A stretch of 64,000 nucleotides of DNA from Actinomadura xylanilytica (GCF_030283145.1 NZ_JASNWE010000005.1:806001-870000), one strand, 5' to 3'. Counted from the first letter of the stretch, positions 32,144-40,795 are shown. Notes: generated from the letters alone by a model not told the origin. Made by a program: numbers and translations.

Positions 32144-33070
32144 ATGGCACCCCCCGAGGACAGCGCCGTCGAGATCGACGGGCTGGTCAAGCGGTACGGC
32201 ACGGCGACGGCCGTGGACGGTCTGTCGTTCCGCGCCGCCCGCGGGGCGGTCACCGCGCTGCTCGGCCCGAACGGGGCGGGCAAGACCACCACGATCGAGA
32301 TCTGCGAGGGCTTCCGCCGCGCCGACGCCGGCTCCGTCCGCGTGCTGGGACTCGACCCGGCCGGCGACGCCGCGGCGCTCAAGCCCCGCGTCGGCGTGAT
32401 GCCGCAGTCGGGCGGCGTGCCCGGCACCGCCAGGGCCGCCGAGTTCCTCCGGCTGATCGCCTCCTTCCACACCACACCGCTCGACCCGGCCGCGCTGCTC
32501 GACCGGCTCGGCCTCACCGAACACGCCCGCACCCCCTACCGGCGGCTCTCCGGCGGGCAGCAGCAGCGGCTGTCGCTCGCCGTCGCCCTGGTCGGCCGGC
32601 CCGAGCTGGTCTTCCTGGACGAGCCGACCACCGGTCTGGACCCGCAGGCCCGGCACTCCGTCTGGGAGCTGATCGCCGAGCTGCGCGCCGCCGGGGTGTC
32701 GGTGCTGCTCACCACCCACTACATGGACGAGGCCGAGCACCTCGCCGACCAGGTGGTCATCGTCGACCACGGCCGGATCGTGGCCGAGGGCGCCCCGGCC
32801 GACCTCACCGGCGCCGAGCGGCAGCTGCGGTTCCGCGCCCGGCCCGGCCTCGGGCTCGAGGAACTGCTGTCCGCGCTGCCGGTGGGCAGCACGGCCAAGG
32901 AGTCCCCCGCCGGGCACTACCTGATCGAGGGGAACGTGGACCCGGGGCTGCTGGCCACCGTGACGGCCTGGTGCGCCTCGCACGGCGTGCTCGCGGACGA
33001 TCTCCGGATCGAGCGCCGCACCCTGGAGGACGTGTTCCTCGAACTGACCGGACGGGAGCTGCGTTCATGA
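32144..33070 (+). CDS. ABC-2 type exporter ATP-binding protein
   Basis: A 308-residue ATPase with Walker A LLGPNGAGKTTTIE, signature YRRLSGGQQQRLSLA, Walker B LVFLDEPTTGLDPQA and H-loop LLTTHYMDEAEHL. A C-terminal DUF4162-like extension of about 80 residues follows, ending RTLEDVFLELTGRELRS. The pattern is that of DrrA/NodI drug or lipid exporters. Its TGA overlaps the permease ATG by 4 nt. It is divergent from the orphan gamma gene. Confidence 0.94.
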   Translation: MAPPEDSAVEIDGLVKRYGTATAVDGLSFRAARGAVTALLGPNGAGKTTTIEICEGFRRADAGSVRVLGLDPAGDAAALKPRVGVMPQSGGVPGTARAAEFLRLIASFHTTPLDPAALLDRLGLTEHARTPYRRLSGGQQQRLSLAVALVGRPELVFLDEPTTGLDPQARHSVWELIAELRAAGVSVLLTTHYMDEAEHLADQVVIVDHGRIVAEGAPADLTGAERQLRFRARPGLGLEELLSALPVGSTAKESPAGHYLIEGNVDPGLLATVTAWCASHGVLADDLRIERRTLEDVFLELTGRELRS

Positions 33071-33849
33071 CGGCCGCACCGGCACCACGGCTCGACCTCG
33101 CCCCGGCGCCGGGCGCGGTCCCGGCGGCGCGGATGGTCCTCGCGCAGACCGGCTACGAGGTCCGCTCGACCCTGCGCAACGGCGAGCAGCTGCTGCTCAC
33201 GCTGATCATCCCCGTGGTGCTGCTCCTGCTGTTCGGCGGGACCTCGCTGCTCGACCTCGGGACCGGCGACCGGATCGGCTTCCTGGCGCCGGGGGTGCTC
33301 GCGCTGGCGGTGCTGTCCACCGCGTTCACCGGCCAGGCGATCGGCACCGGCTTCGAGCGCCGCTACGGCGTGCTCAAGCGGCTCGGCGCGACCCCGCTGC
33401 CGCGCGGCGGGCTGATCGCCGCCAAGACCCTCACCGTGATCGTCGTGGAGATCGTGCAGGCGGTGGTGATCTGCGCCGTCTCGCTCGCGATGGGCTGGCA
33501 TCCGCACGGCGACCCCGCGTCCGTCGTGGCGCTCCTGCTCCTCGGCACCGCCGCGTTCAGCGGGTTCGGGCTGCTGATGGCCGGGACGCTGCGCGCCGAG
33601 GCGACGCTGGCCGCCGCCAACCTCGTGTACATCCTGCTGCTCGCCGTCGGCGGCGTGGTCTTCCCGCTCGACAAGTTCCCCTCGGGAATACGCGCCGCGC
33701 TGGAGTTGCTGCCCATTTCGGCGCTGTCCGACGGGCTGCGCCAGGTCCTTCAGGACGGCGCGGCGTTCCCCGGCAAACCGCTGCTCGTCCTCACCGTGTG
33801 GGCGGTCGCGGGGCTCGTTCTGGCCGCCCGGTTCTTCAAGTGGGAGTGA
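33067..33849 (+). CDS. ABC-2 type exporter permease
   Basis: A 260-residue membrane protein with six predicted helices. The N-terminal cytosolic segment ends ARMVLAQTGYEVRSTLRNGE, and the first helix is LLLTLIIPVVLLLLFGG. GTGFERRYGVLKRLGATPLP is the conserved cytoplasmic coupling region, and VGGVVFPLDKFPSGIRAALE is typical of ABC2_membrane proteins. It pairs with the upstream ATPase. The exported substrate is unknown. Confidence 0.93.
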   Translation: MTAAPAPRLDLAPAPGAVPAARMVLAQTGYEVRSTLRNGEQLLLTLIIPVVLLLLFGGTSLLDLGTGDRIGFLAPGVLALAVLSTAFTGQAIGTGFERRYGVLKRLGATPLPRGGLIAAKTLTVIVVEIVQAVVICAVSLAMGWHPHGDPASVVALLLLGTAAFSGFGLLMAGTLRAEATLAAANLVYILLLAVGGVVFPLDKFPSGIRAALELLPISALSDGLRQVLQDGAAFPGKPLLVLTVWAVAGLVLAARFFKWE

Positions 33850-33852
33850 TCC

Positions 33853-34788
33853 TTGGCGCTCGCTGACGTACCCGGTCCGTACGGCGGCGAGGGAGGGCTC
33901 GCCCGCCGCGTGCGGCTGCTGTCGCTCGGCTCGGTGCCGCCGCCGGCCTTGATCCTGCTCGGGATCATCTCGCTCCAGGTCGGCGCCGGCCTGGCCAAGC
34001 ACCTGTTCGACCGGCTGCCGCCGAGCGCCCTGGTGTTGATGCGGCTGCTCACCTCGGCGATCGTGCTGTGCTTCCTGGCCCGCACGGCGCTGCGCACGGT
34101 GCTGCGCGACCACTCGCGGCGGAGCCTGGCGCTGGCCGCGGGCTTCGGGCTGTCGCTGGCCATGATGAACTTGGCGATCTACCAGTCGTTCCTGCGGATC
34201 CCGCTGGGCGTCGCGGTGACGATCGAGTTCCTCGGGCCGCTGGCGGTCTCGATCGTGGCCTCCCGCCGTCCCCGCGACGTGCTCTGGGTGCTGCTGGCGG
34301 GCGCGGGCGTGGTGATGCTCGCCCGGGGCGGCGGCGACCTCGATCCGGTCGGCATCGCCTTCGCGCTCCTGGCCGGGGTGGGCTGGGCCGCCTACATCCT
34401 GCTGAGCGCCGCCACCGGGCAGCGCTTCTCCGGGTCCACCGGGTTGGCGCTGGCCAGCGCCGTCGGCGCCGCCGCGGTGCTCCCGGTCGGCGTGGTCTCC
34501 GGCGGCGCCGCGCTGCTCGACCCGATGCTGCTGCTCGTCGGCCTCGGTGTGGGGGTGCTGTCCTCGGTGATCCCCTACTCGCTGGAGATGGAGGCGCTGC
34601 GGCGGATGCCCGCGCGGGTCTTCGGCGTCCTGATGAGCCTGGAGCCGGCCGTGGCCGCGCTGGTCGGCGTGGCGCTGCTCGGGGAGGTCCTGACGGGACG
34701 GCAGTGGATCGCGATCTGCTGCGTGATCGTCGCCTGCGCAGGCGCCACCCGCAGCGGTCAGGACCCGCCCGGTGCGGACGAGGCCTGA
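33853..34788 (+). CDS. EamA family exporter (RhtA-like)
   Basis: A 311-residue transporter with ten hydrophobic helices in two EamA repeats: LGIISLQVGAGLAKHLFDRL near the start and AFALLAGVGWAAYILLSAAT in the second. The RhtA-like stretch ISLQVGAGLAKHLFDRLPPS suggests threonine/homoserine or related export. TTG start at 33853, with GGGAG 6 nt upstream and only 3 nt after the permease stop, so it belongs to the same transcript. Confidence 0.9.
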   Translation: MALADVPGPYGGEGGLARRVRLLSLGSVPPPALILLGIISLQVGAGLAKHLFDRLPPSALVLMRLLTSAIVLCFLARTALRTVLRDHSRRSLALAAGFGLSLAMMNLAIYQSFLRIPLGVAVTIEFLGPLAVSIVASRRPRDVLWVLLAGAGVVMLARGGGDLDPVGIAFALLAGVGWAAYILLSAATGQRFSGSTGLALASAVGAAAVLPVGVVSGGAALLDPMLLLVGLGVGVLSSVIPYSLEMEALRRMPARVFGVLMSLEPAVAALVGVALLGEVLTGRQWIAICCVIVACAGATRSGQDPPGADEA

Positions 34789-34820
34789 CCGGCTCCCCTC
34801 CCCGCCGTCCCGGCCCGGTC

Positions 34821-35345
34821 TCAGTCGTCCATGCGGCGGAGCGCGACGCCAACGCACTGACCGGGGCGGACGAAGCCGTAATCCCGCGAGTCCCAGCTCG
34901 CGTCGGCGTTGTCTCCCAGCACGACGAGGAAACCGGGCGGCACCACGTCCTCCGGGACATCGCGCAGCACCGGGACCAGCTCCCGTGGCACCGGGTCCCC
35001 GGGAACCGCGACCGCGCGCTTGACCACCAGCCTGCCGCCGGGCGGCGGCGCGGCCTCGGGCCGTTCGGGCGCGGCCAGGAGCGCCGCCTCCTCCGCCGCG
35101 GTGAGCGGGACGTCCGGCGGGCCGTACACCAGCGGCGGGTCGGGGACCCTGACCACCACGATCTGGCCCGTCCGGGGGCGGACGCCCCTGCGGACCAGCA
35201 GCCGGTCCCCCGCGCGCAGCGTCGGTTCCATGCTCCGCCCGTCCACCGTCGCGACCAGGTACCGCCACCGGAACCACAGTGCGGGCAGCACAGCGGCCGT
35301 GGCCACCCCCGCCGCTCCCGCCGCCACCGCGACCGGGCGCCTCAC
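34821..35345 (-). CDS. S26 family type I signal peptidase in the Cys-rich peptide cassette
   Basis: A 174-residue peptidase with one N-terminal transmembrane segment (about residues 4-21, RPVAVAAGAAGVATAAVLPA). The nucleophile Ser is in GRSMEPTLRAGDRLLV and the general-base Lys in LVVKRAVAVPGD. GDNADASWDSRDYGFV is the S26 box E. GGGAGG lies 4 nt before the GTG at 35345, which excludes a longer product. It is the fourth gene of a cassette with the thioredoxin-like protein, MauE and the six-cysteine peptide. It could process that peptide or another exported protein. Confidence 0.92.
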   Translation of the reverse strand: MRRPVAVAAGAAGVATAAVLPALWFRWRYLVATVDGRSMEPTLRAGDRLLVRRGVRPRTGQIVVVRVPDPPLVYGPPDVPLTAAEEAALLAAPERPEAAPPPGGRLVVKRAVAVPGDPVPRELVPVLRDVPEDVVPPGFLVVLGDNADASWDSRDYGFVRPGQCVGVALRRMDD

Positions 35346-35415
35346 GAGACCTCCCGGTAGCCGGTGGCCCAGAGCCGGAACAGCCGGGCGCAGGTGCCGC
35401 CCGCGGCGACGAGGC

Positions 35416-35931
35416 TCACGCGAGGGCTTCGAGGGGCAGGTCCTCAAGGCGCCCGCCCGTCGCCAGCACCGCGTGGTCGGGCCCGATCAGGTAGAGCGCC
35501 GGGGTCCAGGTGTTCTGGAACGCCTCCGACACCGTCCCGTCGTGGTCCTCGACGACGACCCGGACGGACGGCTCCAGCATCGCGGTCAGCTCCGCGTCCT
35601 CGCCGGTGACCACGGCGAGCATGCTGCCGCGGCCGGTGGCGCGCGCCCGCTCGGCGAACGCCGGCGCCAGCGCGTGGCAGGGGTCGCAGCCCGCGGCGAA
35701 GAACCCGACCAGCCCGGTGAGGTTCTCGGCGGTCACCGGCTCGTCGTTGGTCGTCATGGCCATGAACCCGGCGGGGCGCGAGCCCGGCTTGAGGGCGACC
35801 GGCGGCCCCGCCGAGACCTCCGGCCGCGGCCCGGCCCCCTCCTTCATCCGCCGGATGAGCGCGCGGGTGAGCAGCAGGTTGAAGGCGCTCAGCAGGCCGA
35901 GGAGCACGACGGCGGCGGCGAGGTAGGGCAT
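35416..35931 (-). CDS. Membrane-anchored thioredoxin-like protein (MauD/TlpA type)
   Basis: A 171-residue protein with an N-terminal anchor, LAAAVVLLGLLSAFNLLLTR, and a thioredoxin fold. The redox motif is AAGCDPCHALAPAFAERA (C-x-x-C). The cis-Pro loop is seen as NTWTPALYLIG. It should act outside the membrane, forming or isomerising disulfides. Its ATG at 35931 shares one base with the mauE stop (TGATG). With MauE it resembles the mauD-mauE pair that matures methylamine dehydrogenase small subunit, but no dehydrogenase is present here. Confidence 0.9.
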   Translation of the reverse strand: MPYLAAAVVLLGLLSAFNLLLTRALIRRMKEGAGPRPEVSAGPPVALKPGSRPAGFMAMTTNDEPVTAENLTGLVGFFAAGCDPCHALAPAFAERARATGRGSMLAVVTGEDAELTAMLEPSVRVVVEDHDGTVSEAFQNTWTPALYLIGPDHAVLATGGRLEDLPLEALA

Positions 35932-36476
35932 CAGAGACTCCCAGCGAGCAGATCGGCGATGTCGTCGAAGGCGACGATCAGGATCGCCGCCACCGCCCCG
36001 GCGGCGACGGCCACGGCGAGGCCCGCCGTCACGGGCGGGCCCCCGGGCGTGGCCAGGCCGAGCGCGGCGGCGGTGAACAGCACGCCGTTGCGGACCAGGT
36101 GCCGCGCGCCGAGCGGGGCGTTCGAGGCGCCGAAGCACCGGCACGAGGCGCGGCGCCCGCGCCGGAGCGTGAGGGCGATGGCGGACGTGAACGCGGCCAG
36201 CAGGGCGAGGGCGACGCCGAATCCGGCCGGACGGGTCGCCGGGACGGCCAGGAGCACCGGCGCCAGGGCCTCCAGCACCAGGACGAGCGAGGCGATCGGC
36301 CGGACGTGCCCGCCGCCGCCCGACGCGCGCCCGGCCGCCGGGCCGCCGCCGAACGGCAGCAGATCCGGCACCGAGGCCGCGAACCCCTCGAAGTCCCGGA
36401 CCTTGGTGAAGGCCGACACCGCGAACACCAGCCCGATCAGGCAGGCGCATCCCACTTGCAGGTACTGCACGCGCAC
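35931..36476 (-). CDS. MauE/DoxX family redox-associated membrane protein
   Basis: A 181-residue protein with four hydrophobic helices: GCACLIGLVFAVSAFTK, LVLVLEALAPVLLAVPAT, FGVALALLAAFTSAIALTL and LFTAAALGLATPG. Cysteines in VGCAC near the first helix and in the loop RRASCRCFGASNAPLG are placed as in MauE and VKOR-like proteins and could shuttle electrons. It is 74 nt downstream of the Cys-rich peptide gene and one base overlapped with the thioredoxin-like gene. Confidence 0.88.
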   Translation of the reverse strand: MRVQYLQVGCACLIGLVFAVSAFTKVRDFEGFAASVPDLLPFGGGPAAGRASGGGGHVRPIASLVLVLEALAPVLLAVPATRPAGFGVALALLAAFTSAIALTLRRGRRASCRCFGASNAPLGARHLVRNGVLFTAAALGLATPGGPPVTAGLAVAVAAGAVAAILIVAFDDIADLLAGSL

Positions 36477-36550
36477 CTTCCTTCACGCCCGGGACGCGGG
36501 CGGGCGGCCGGTGGCACGCCCGCCCGCGTCCGAACAGCGGGTGGATCAGA

Positions 36551-36709
36551 TCAGCACTTGCCGACCTTGACGATCTGGCAGCCCTGGTCCAGGCAGCAAG
36601 CACGCAGGTACTTGATGCCCTTCTCGCAGTAGTAGACGTTGCTGCACCCGGCGTCGACGGTGGTCGTGCGGGCGAGGCGTCCGAGCAGGCGGTCGGTGAG
36701 ACGGGTCAT
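36551..36709 (-). CDS. Six-cysteine peptide of 52 residues, probable substrate of MauE/thioredoxin cassette
   Basis: A short gene that heads the cassette. The product has a basic amphipathic leader, MTRLTDRLLGRLARTTTVDA. A C-terminal part of about 32 residues follows with six cysteines at 22, 28, 38, 39, 44 and 52 (GCSNVYYC, RACCLDQGC, final C). An even number of cysteines suggests three disulfides. No hydrophobic signal sequence is visible, so the export route is unclear. AGAGG lies about 8 nt before the ATG at 36709. I infer it is a precursor oxidised by the adjacent MauE and thioredoxin-like protein and trimmed, perhaps by the signal peptidase. It could be a toxin, RiPP, redox peptide or a small enzyme subunit. 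Confidence 0.8.
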   Translation of the reverse strand: MTRLTDRLLGRLARTTTVDAGCSNVYYCEKGIKYLRACCLDQGCQIVKVGKC

Positions 36710-37115
36710 GGTGTGTCCTCTCAGGCCGGGCTACAGCCAGGTATGCGGGGGAACGACGGCAGGCGTCCATGTACGGACCCCTCCGTCCCCAACGGCCCGC
36801 ACCGGCGGGAGCCGCCGACCGGCCGTGGTGATGCCGATCATGGAAAGTCCCGGATTTTCGGCGCAAGGCCCAAGATCCACTAGGTCCGCGGGTGATCGAC
36901 GATTCCCAGGTCGTCCCCATTTCGGCACGTCAACCGGACCGACCAGCCCAGGCCGAAATGATCAGAAAAGCCGTTATGACCCATCGGTTCGGTGGACCGC
37001 CGGCGGGCCGGTGGACGAGCGCTCCCGATCGGCGGGCGGAGCCGGCCGGAGAGTGGCGGGATCGGTCCGGTTGATGCGAGGATCACCGGGAGGACACGTC
37101 CAGAGAGGAGCCGCC
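36710..37115. other. Noncoding divergent region between peptide cassette and orphan prcB
   Basis: About 400 nt without a supported gene. It should hold the promoters of the Cys-rich peptide operon (minus) and of the proteasome-like gene (plus). A GGGACTTTC-like half site occurs near 36843-36851, but I see no full operator. Reading frames here on both strands look like composition artefacts. Confidence 0.5.
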
Positions 37116-37955
37116 GTGACCGGCTGGGCCGAGGATCAGGGGCTTCCGCCCGAGTACTTCGAGGCGGGGCCCGCCTCGTTCGTCGACTTCCTGCGGCTGC
37201 ACTCGCCCGAGCTGCTCCCGGTCAACCGGGTCCAGGACGCCGGACCGGCGCCGGACCTGCCGCACGGCACCACCGTCCTCGCGCTGACGTTCCCCGGCGG
37301 GGTCATGATGGCCGGCGACCGCCGCGCCACCCGCGGCCACCAGATCGCCTACCGCGAGCTGGAGAAGGTCCAACGGGCCGACGAGCACTCGGTGGTGGCC
37401 TTCGCGGGCACCGTCGGGCTGGCGCTGGAGATGGTCCGGCTGTTCCAGGTCGAGCTGGAGCACTACGAGAAGATGGAGACGGTCCCGCTGTCGCTGCCGG
37501 GCAAGGCCCGCCGGCTCGGCACCATCATCCAGGCCAACCTCGCCCAGGCGCTCCAGGGCCTCGCGGTCGTCCCGCTGCTCGCGGGCTACGACCCCGACAC
37601 CGGCGCCGGCCGGATCTTCACCTACGACATCACCGGCGCCCCGCAGGAGACCCGCCGGTACCACGCCGACGGGTCGGGTTCCCCCTACGCGCAGGGCGCG
37701 CTGAAGAAGCTCTACCGCGACGACCTCTCCCTGGAGGACGCGGCCGAGGTGTGCGTGCAGGCCCTCTACGACGCCGCCGACGACGACTCGGCCACCGGCG
37801 GACCGGACCGGGCCCGGCGCATCTACCCGTCGATCGCGGCCGTCACCGCCGACGGCTACCGGGCCCTGCCCCGCGAGCAGCTCGCGGGGATCGTCGACCG
37901 GGTCGTGGACGCCCGGCACGCCCGGCCCGACGGGCCGGTCGCGCCGCTGCGCTGA
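37116..37955 (+). CDS. Orphan proteasome beta subunit paralogue
   Basis: A 279-residue Ntn-hydrolase. The propeptide of about 51 residues ends at H-G and the mature protein starts TTVLALTFPGGVMMAGDRRA. Counting from that Thr, the key residues T1, D17, R19 and K33 are all present (REL-EK at 30-33), so it should autoprocess and be catalytic. The C-terminal half has GALKKLYRDDLSLEDAAEV and RIYPSIAAVTADGY. No alpha subunit, Pup or ATPase gene is next to it, unlike the standard prcB-prcA order. GAGAGGAG lies 5 nt before the GTG at 37116. It may form alternative beta rings with the housekeeping alpha. Confidence 0.88.
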   Translation: MTGWAEDQGLPPEYFEAGPASFVDFLRLHSPELLPVNRVQDAGPAPDLPHGTTVLALTFPGGVMMAGDRRATRGHQIAYRELEKVQRADEHSVVAFAGTVGLALEMVRLFQVELEHYEKMETVPLSLPGKARRLGTIIQANLAQALQGLAVVPLLAGYDPDTGAGRIFTYDITGAPQETRRYHADGSGSPYAQGALKKLYRDDLSLEDAAEVCVQALYDAADDDSATGGPDRARRIYPSIAAVTADGYRALPREQLAGIVDRVVDARHARPDGPVAPLR

Positions 37956-37981
37956 ACTCCGGGAACGTCGTACCCAGCTCG

Positions 37982-37987
37982 TAGACT
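37982..37987 (+). promoter_or_regulatory. Putative -10 box of leaderless polX mRNA
   Basis: TAGACT, then six C residues, then the ATG at 37994. The same TAGACTCCCCCCATG arrangement recurs at 63949. No Shine-Dalgarno is visible. Confidence 0.5.
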
Positions 37988-37993
37988 CCCCCC

Positions 37994-39724
37994 ATGGCAC
38001 GGGCGAACGACGAGGCCGCGGCACTCGTCCAAGAACTGGCGGACCTGCTCTCGATCACCGGCGGCGACGCCTTCAAGATCCGCGCGTACGAGAAGGCCGC
38101 GCGGGCGATAGCCGGCTACCCCGAGGACATCTCCGGGCTCGGGCTCGCCGGGCTGAAGAAGATCCCCACGGTGGGCGAGGCGATCGCCAAGAAGCTGGCC
38201 GACTACAACACCACCGGCACCATCCGCCAGGTCGAGGAGCTGCGGGCGCAGATCCCGGCGGGGGTCCGGGCGCTCACCGCGATCCCGACGCTCGGCCCGA
38301 AGAAGGCGCTGGCGGTGCACCAGGAGCTCGGTGTCTCCTCGGTGGACGAGCTGGCCGCCGCGATCCGCGAGGGCCGGCTGCGCGGTCTCAAGGGCTTCGG
38401 TGCCAAGACCGAGGACAACATCCTGCGCGGCATCGAGCTGATGGAGCGGACCGGCGGGCGGGTGCTGATCGACGTGGCGGCCGGCCTGGCCGACGAGATC
38501 GTCGCCGCGCTGTCCCCGCTCGCCGAGCGCTGCGTCCACGCAGGGTCGCTGCGCCGCATGCGCGAGACGATCGGCGACGTCGACATCCTGGCCGCCTCCC
38601 GCGAGCCCAAGCCGATCATGGCGGCGTTCACCGCGCTCCCGCTGGTCGCCGAGGTGATCGGCGGCGGCGACAAGAAGACCTCGATCCGCACCACCGGGGG
38701 CCTCCAGGTCGACCTGCGCGTCGTCCCGCCCGAGGCGTGGGGCGCGGCGCTCCAGTACTTCACCGGCTCCCGGGCGCACAACGTCCGCACCCGCGAGATC
38801 GCCGTCCGGGCCGGGCTCAAGCTCTCCGAGTACGGGCTGTTCACGGCCGACGGCGACGAGACCGGCGAGCCGATCGTGTCGGCCACCGAGGAGGAGGTGT
38901 ACGACCGCCTCGGCCTGCCGTGGATCCCGCCCGCCCTGCGCGAGGACCGCGGCGAGATCGAGGCGGCACTGGCCGGCGGCCTCCCCCGGCTGGTCACCGT
39001 CGACGATCTCCGCGGCGACCTGCACAGCCACACCGACCTGACCGACGGCACCGCCTCGCTGGAGGAGATGGTCCGGGCCGCCGCCGCACGCGGCCTGGAG
39101 TACTACGCGATCACCGACCACGCGCCCAACCTGTTCATGCAGCGGATGACCGACGAGAAGATGCTCGCCCAGCGCGAGCGGGTGCGCGCCCTCCAGCGGG
39201 AGTACCCCGGGCTGGTCCTGCTGCACGGCACCGAGCTCAACATCGACCCGGACGGCGGGGTCGACTGGGACGCCGACTTCCTGTCCGGGTTCGACATCTG
39301 CGTGGCCTCGGTCCACTCGCACTTCACCCAGGACGAGGCCGAGATGACCCGCCGCTTCGTCCGGGCCTGCGAGAACCCGCACGTCCACGTGATCGGCCAC
39401 CCCACCGCCCGGCAGATCGGCCGGCGGCCCGAGGTCGAGGCCGACTGGGACGAGGTCTTCACGGCCGCGGCCCGCACCGGCACCGCGCTGGAGGTCGACT
39501 CGTTCCCCGACCGGCTCGACCTGCCCGCCGACCTGATCCGCCGGGCGCTGCGGCACGGCGTCAAGTTCGCGATCGACACCGACGCCCACGCGGTCGGCCA
39601 CCACCGCAACATCCGCTACGGCGTCGGCACCGCCCAGCGCGGCTGGCTCACCCCCGACGACGTGATCAACACCTGGCCGCTCGACCGGCTCCGCGCCTTC
39701 CTGCGCAAGCCCGCCGCCGGCTGA
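37994..39724 (+). CDS. polX: DNA polymerase X with C-terminal PHP exonuclease domain
   Basis: A 576-residue repair polymerase. The N-terminal 8-kDa helix-hairpin-helix region has LSITGGDAFKIRAYEKAARA and GLKKIPTVGEAIAKKL. The palm carries the catalytic acidic pair in TIGDVDILAAS (about residue 195) and the third Asp in GLQVDLRVVPPEA. From about residue 341 a PHP domain begins, DLHSHTDLTDG, with further metal ligands in YAITDHAPN, LLHGTELNI, VASVHSHF, HVIGHPTARQI and FAIDTDAHAVGH. It would fill short gaps and trim 3' ends in base excision repair. Confidence 0.96.
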   Translation: MARANDEAAALVQELADLLSITGGDAFKIRAYEKAARAIAGYPEDISGLGLAGLKKIPTVGEAIAKKLADYNTTGTIRQVEELRAQIPAGVRALTAIPTLGPKKALAVHQELGVSSVDELAAAIREGRLRGLKGFGAKTEDNILRGIELMERTGGRVLIDVAAGLADEIVAALSPLAERCVHAGSLRRMRETIGDVDILAASREPKPIMAAFTALPLVAEVIGGGDKKTSIRTTGGLQVDLRVVPPEAWGAALQYFTGSRAHNVRTREIAVRAGLKLSEYGLFTADGDETGEPIVSATEEEVYDRLGLPWIPPALREDRGEIEAALAGGLPRLVTVDDLRGDLHSHTDLTDGTASLEEMVRAAAARGLEYYAITDHAPNLFMQRMTDEKMLAQRERVRALQREYPGLVLLHGTELNIDPDGGVDWDADFLSGFDICVASVHSHFTQDEAEMTRRFVRACENPHVHVIGHPTARQIGRRPEVEADWDEVFTAAARTGTALEVDSFPDRLDLPADLIRRALRHGVKFAIDTDAHAVGHHRNIRYGVGTAQRGWLTPDDVINTWPLDRLRAFLRKPAAG

Positions 39725-39733
39725 CCGGCGCCC

Positions 39734-39759
39734 GCCCGGCCCGATCGCGCGGGCCGGGC
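39734..39759. terminator. Bidirectional hairpin between polX and ctaA
   Basis: A perfect 10-bp inverted repeat, GCCCGGCCCG and CGGGCCGGGC with a 6-nt loop, lies between two convergent genes. It begins 10 nt after the polX stop. Confidence 0.6.
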
Positions 39760-39796
39760 CTGCCCCGGCCGGGTGGGCCGGGCCGGTGGGGACGGG

Positions 39797-40795
39797 TCAG
39801 GCCGGCTGGGGGGTCTGCGCCGGCACCTCGGCGGGGTCCGCCGCGGTGGGGACGGGCCCGCGGTCGCGGGTGGCGAAGAAGATGCGCAGCGCGGCGATCC
39901 ACAGCAGCGCCGCGCCGAGCATGTGCAGCACCACCAGCGGGCCCGGGACCCCGGTGAAGTACTGGACGTACCCGACGGCGCCCTGGGCCAGCTCGACGGC
40001 AAGCAGCTCCAGCGTCCGCCGCCGCAGCGCCGCCGGGGCGCCCGCGCGGTGGACGGCGACGATGAGCACCAGCGTCGCCGCGACGGTGAGCCAGGCGAGG
40101 ACGCTGTGCACCCGGGTGACGTCCTCGATGTTGAAGCCCCAGCGGCGCGACTCGGCGTCGCCGGAGTGCGGGCCGGTGCCGGTGACGACGGTGCCGGCGA
40201 CCAGCACGGCGGCGCAGAGCGCGGCGAGGACGAGCGCGGCCCGGCGCAGCAGGGGCGCGACCAGCGGGTGCGGCGGCCGGTCGCCCTCGCCCGTGCGCAC
40301 CCACAGCGCCACGCAGAAGACCAGCAGGGCCGGCGAGATCAGGAAGTGCAGCGCCACCGAGGCCGGATGCAGCTCGGTCAGCACCACGATGCCGCCGATC
40401 ACGGCCTGCGCGACGACGCTCAGCGGCTGCGCCGCGGCCCACCAGACCACGTCGCGGCGGCGGGGCCGCAGCCGCCAGGCCGCGACGAAGACCAGCACGC
40501 CGACCGCCAGCACCAGGAAGGTCAGCATCCGGTTGCCGAACTCGATCGCCATGTTCATCGCGGCGTGCTCGGGGCTGTGCGTCGGGACGAGGCTGTCGCC
40601 GGTGCACTTGGGCCACTCGGGGCAGCCGAGGCCGGACTCGGTGACCCGGACGGCGCCGCCGGTGGCGACGATGCCGGCGTTGCCGATCACGCCGAGCAGG
40701 GCCAGCAGCCGCAGCGAGCCCGCGGTGGGATTCCACACCGCGTCGCGCGCTCGGATGAGGGGGTTGGTCGGATCAGCACCGGATCGTTCAGCCAC
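39797..40795 (-). CDS. ctaA: Heme A synthase, COX15/CtaA family
   Basis: A 332-residue membrane enzyme with eight helices that oxidises heme O to heme A for cytochrome oxidase. An extracytoplasmic Cys pair is visible in VTESGLGCPEWPKCTGDS. Heme-ligating histidines are likely in THSPEHAAMNMAIEFGNRM, SVALHFLISPALLVF, TRVHSVLAWLTV and VVLHMLGAALLW. The C-terminus is Pro-rich. It lies downstream of the PrsW-like gene, and ctaB is two genes away on the same strand. Confidence 0.93.
   Translation of the reverse strand: MAERSGADPTNPLIRARDAVWNPTAGSLRLLALLGVIGNAGIVATGGAVRVTESGLGCPEWPKCTGDSLVPTHSPEHAAMNMAIEFGNRMLTFLVLAVGVLVFVAAWRLRPRRRDVVWWAAAQPLSVVAQAVIGGIVVLTELHPASVALHFLISPALLVFCVALWVRTGEGDRPPHPLVAPLLRRAALVLAALCAAVLVAGTVVTGTGPHSGDAESRRWGFNIEDVTRVHSVLAWLTVAATLVLIVAVHRAGAPAALRRRTLELLAVELAQGAVGYVQYFTGVPGPLVVLHMLGAALLWIAALRIFFATRDRGPVPTAADPAEVPAQTPQPA

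Noticed and set aside
36843..36851. GGGACTTTC-like half site resembling a DosR box
   Set aside because: Only half of the palindrome is present and the nearest genes are not typical hypoxia genes; not enough to call a regulatory site.
36731..37086. Small minus-strand frames in the 400-nt gap
   Set aside because: No Shine-Dalgarno, no conserved pattern, and composition typical of noncoding GC-rich DNA.
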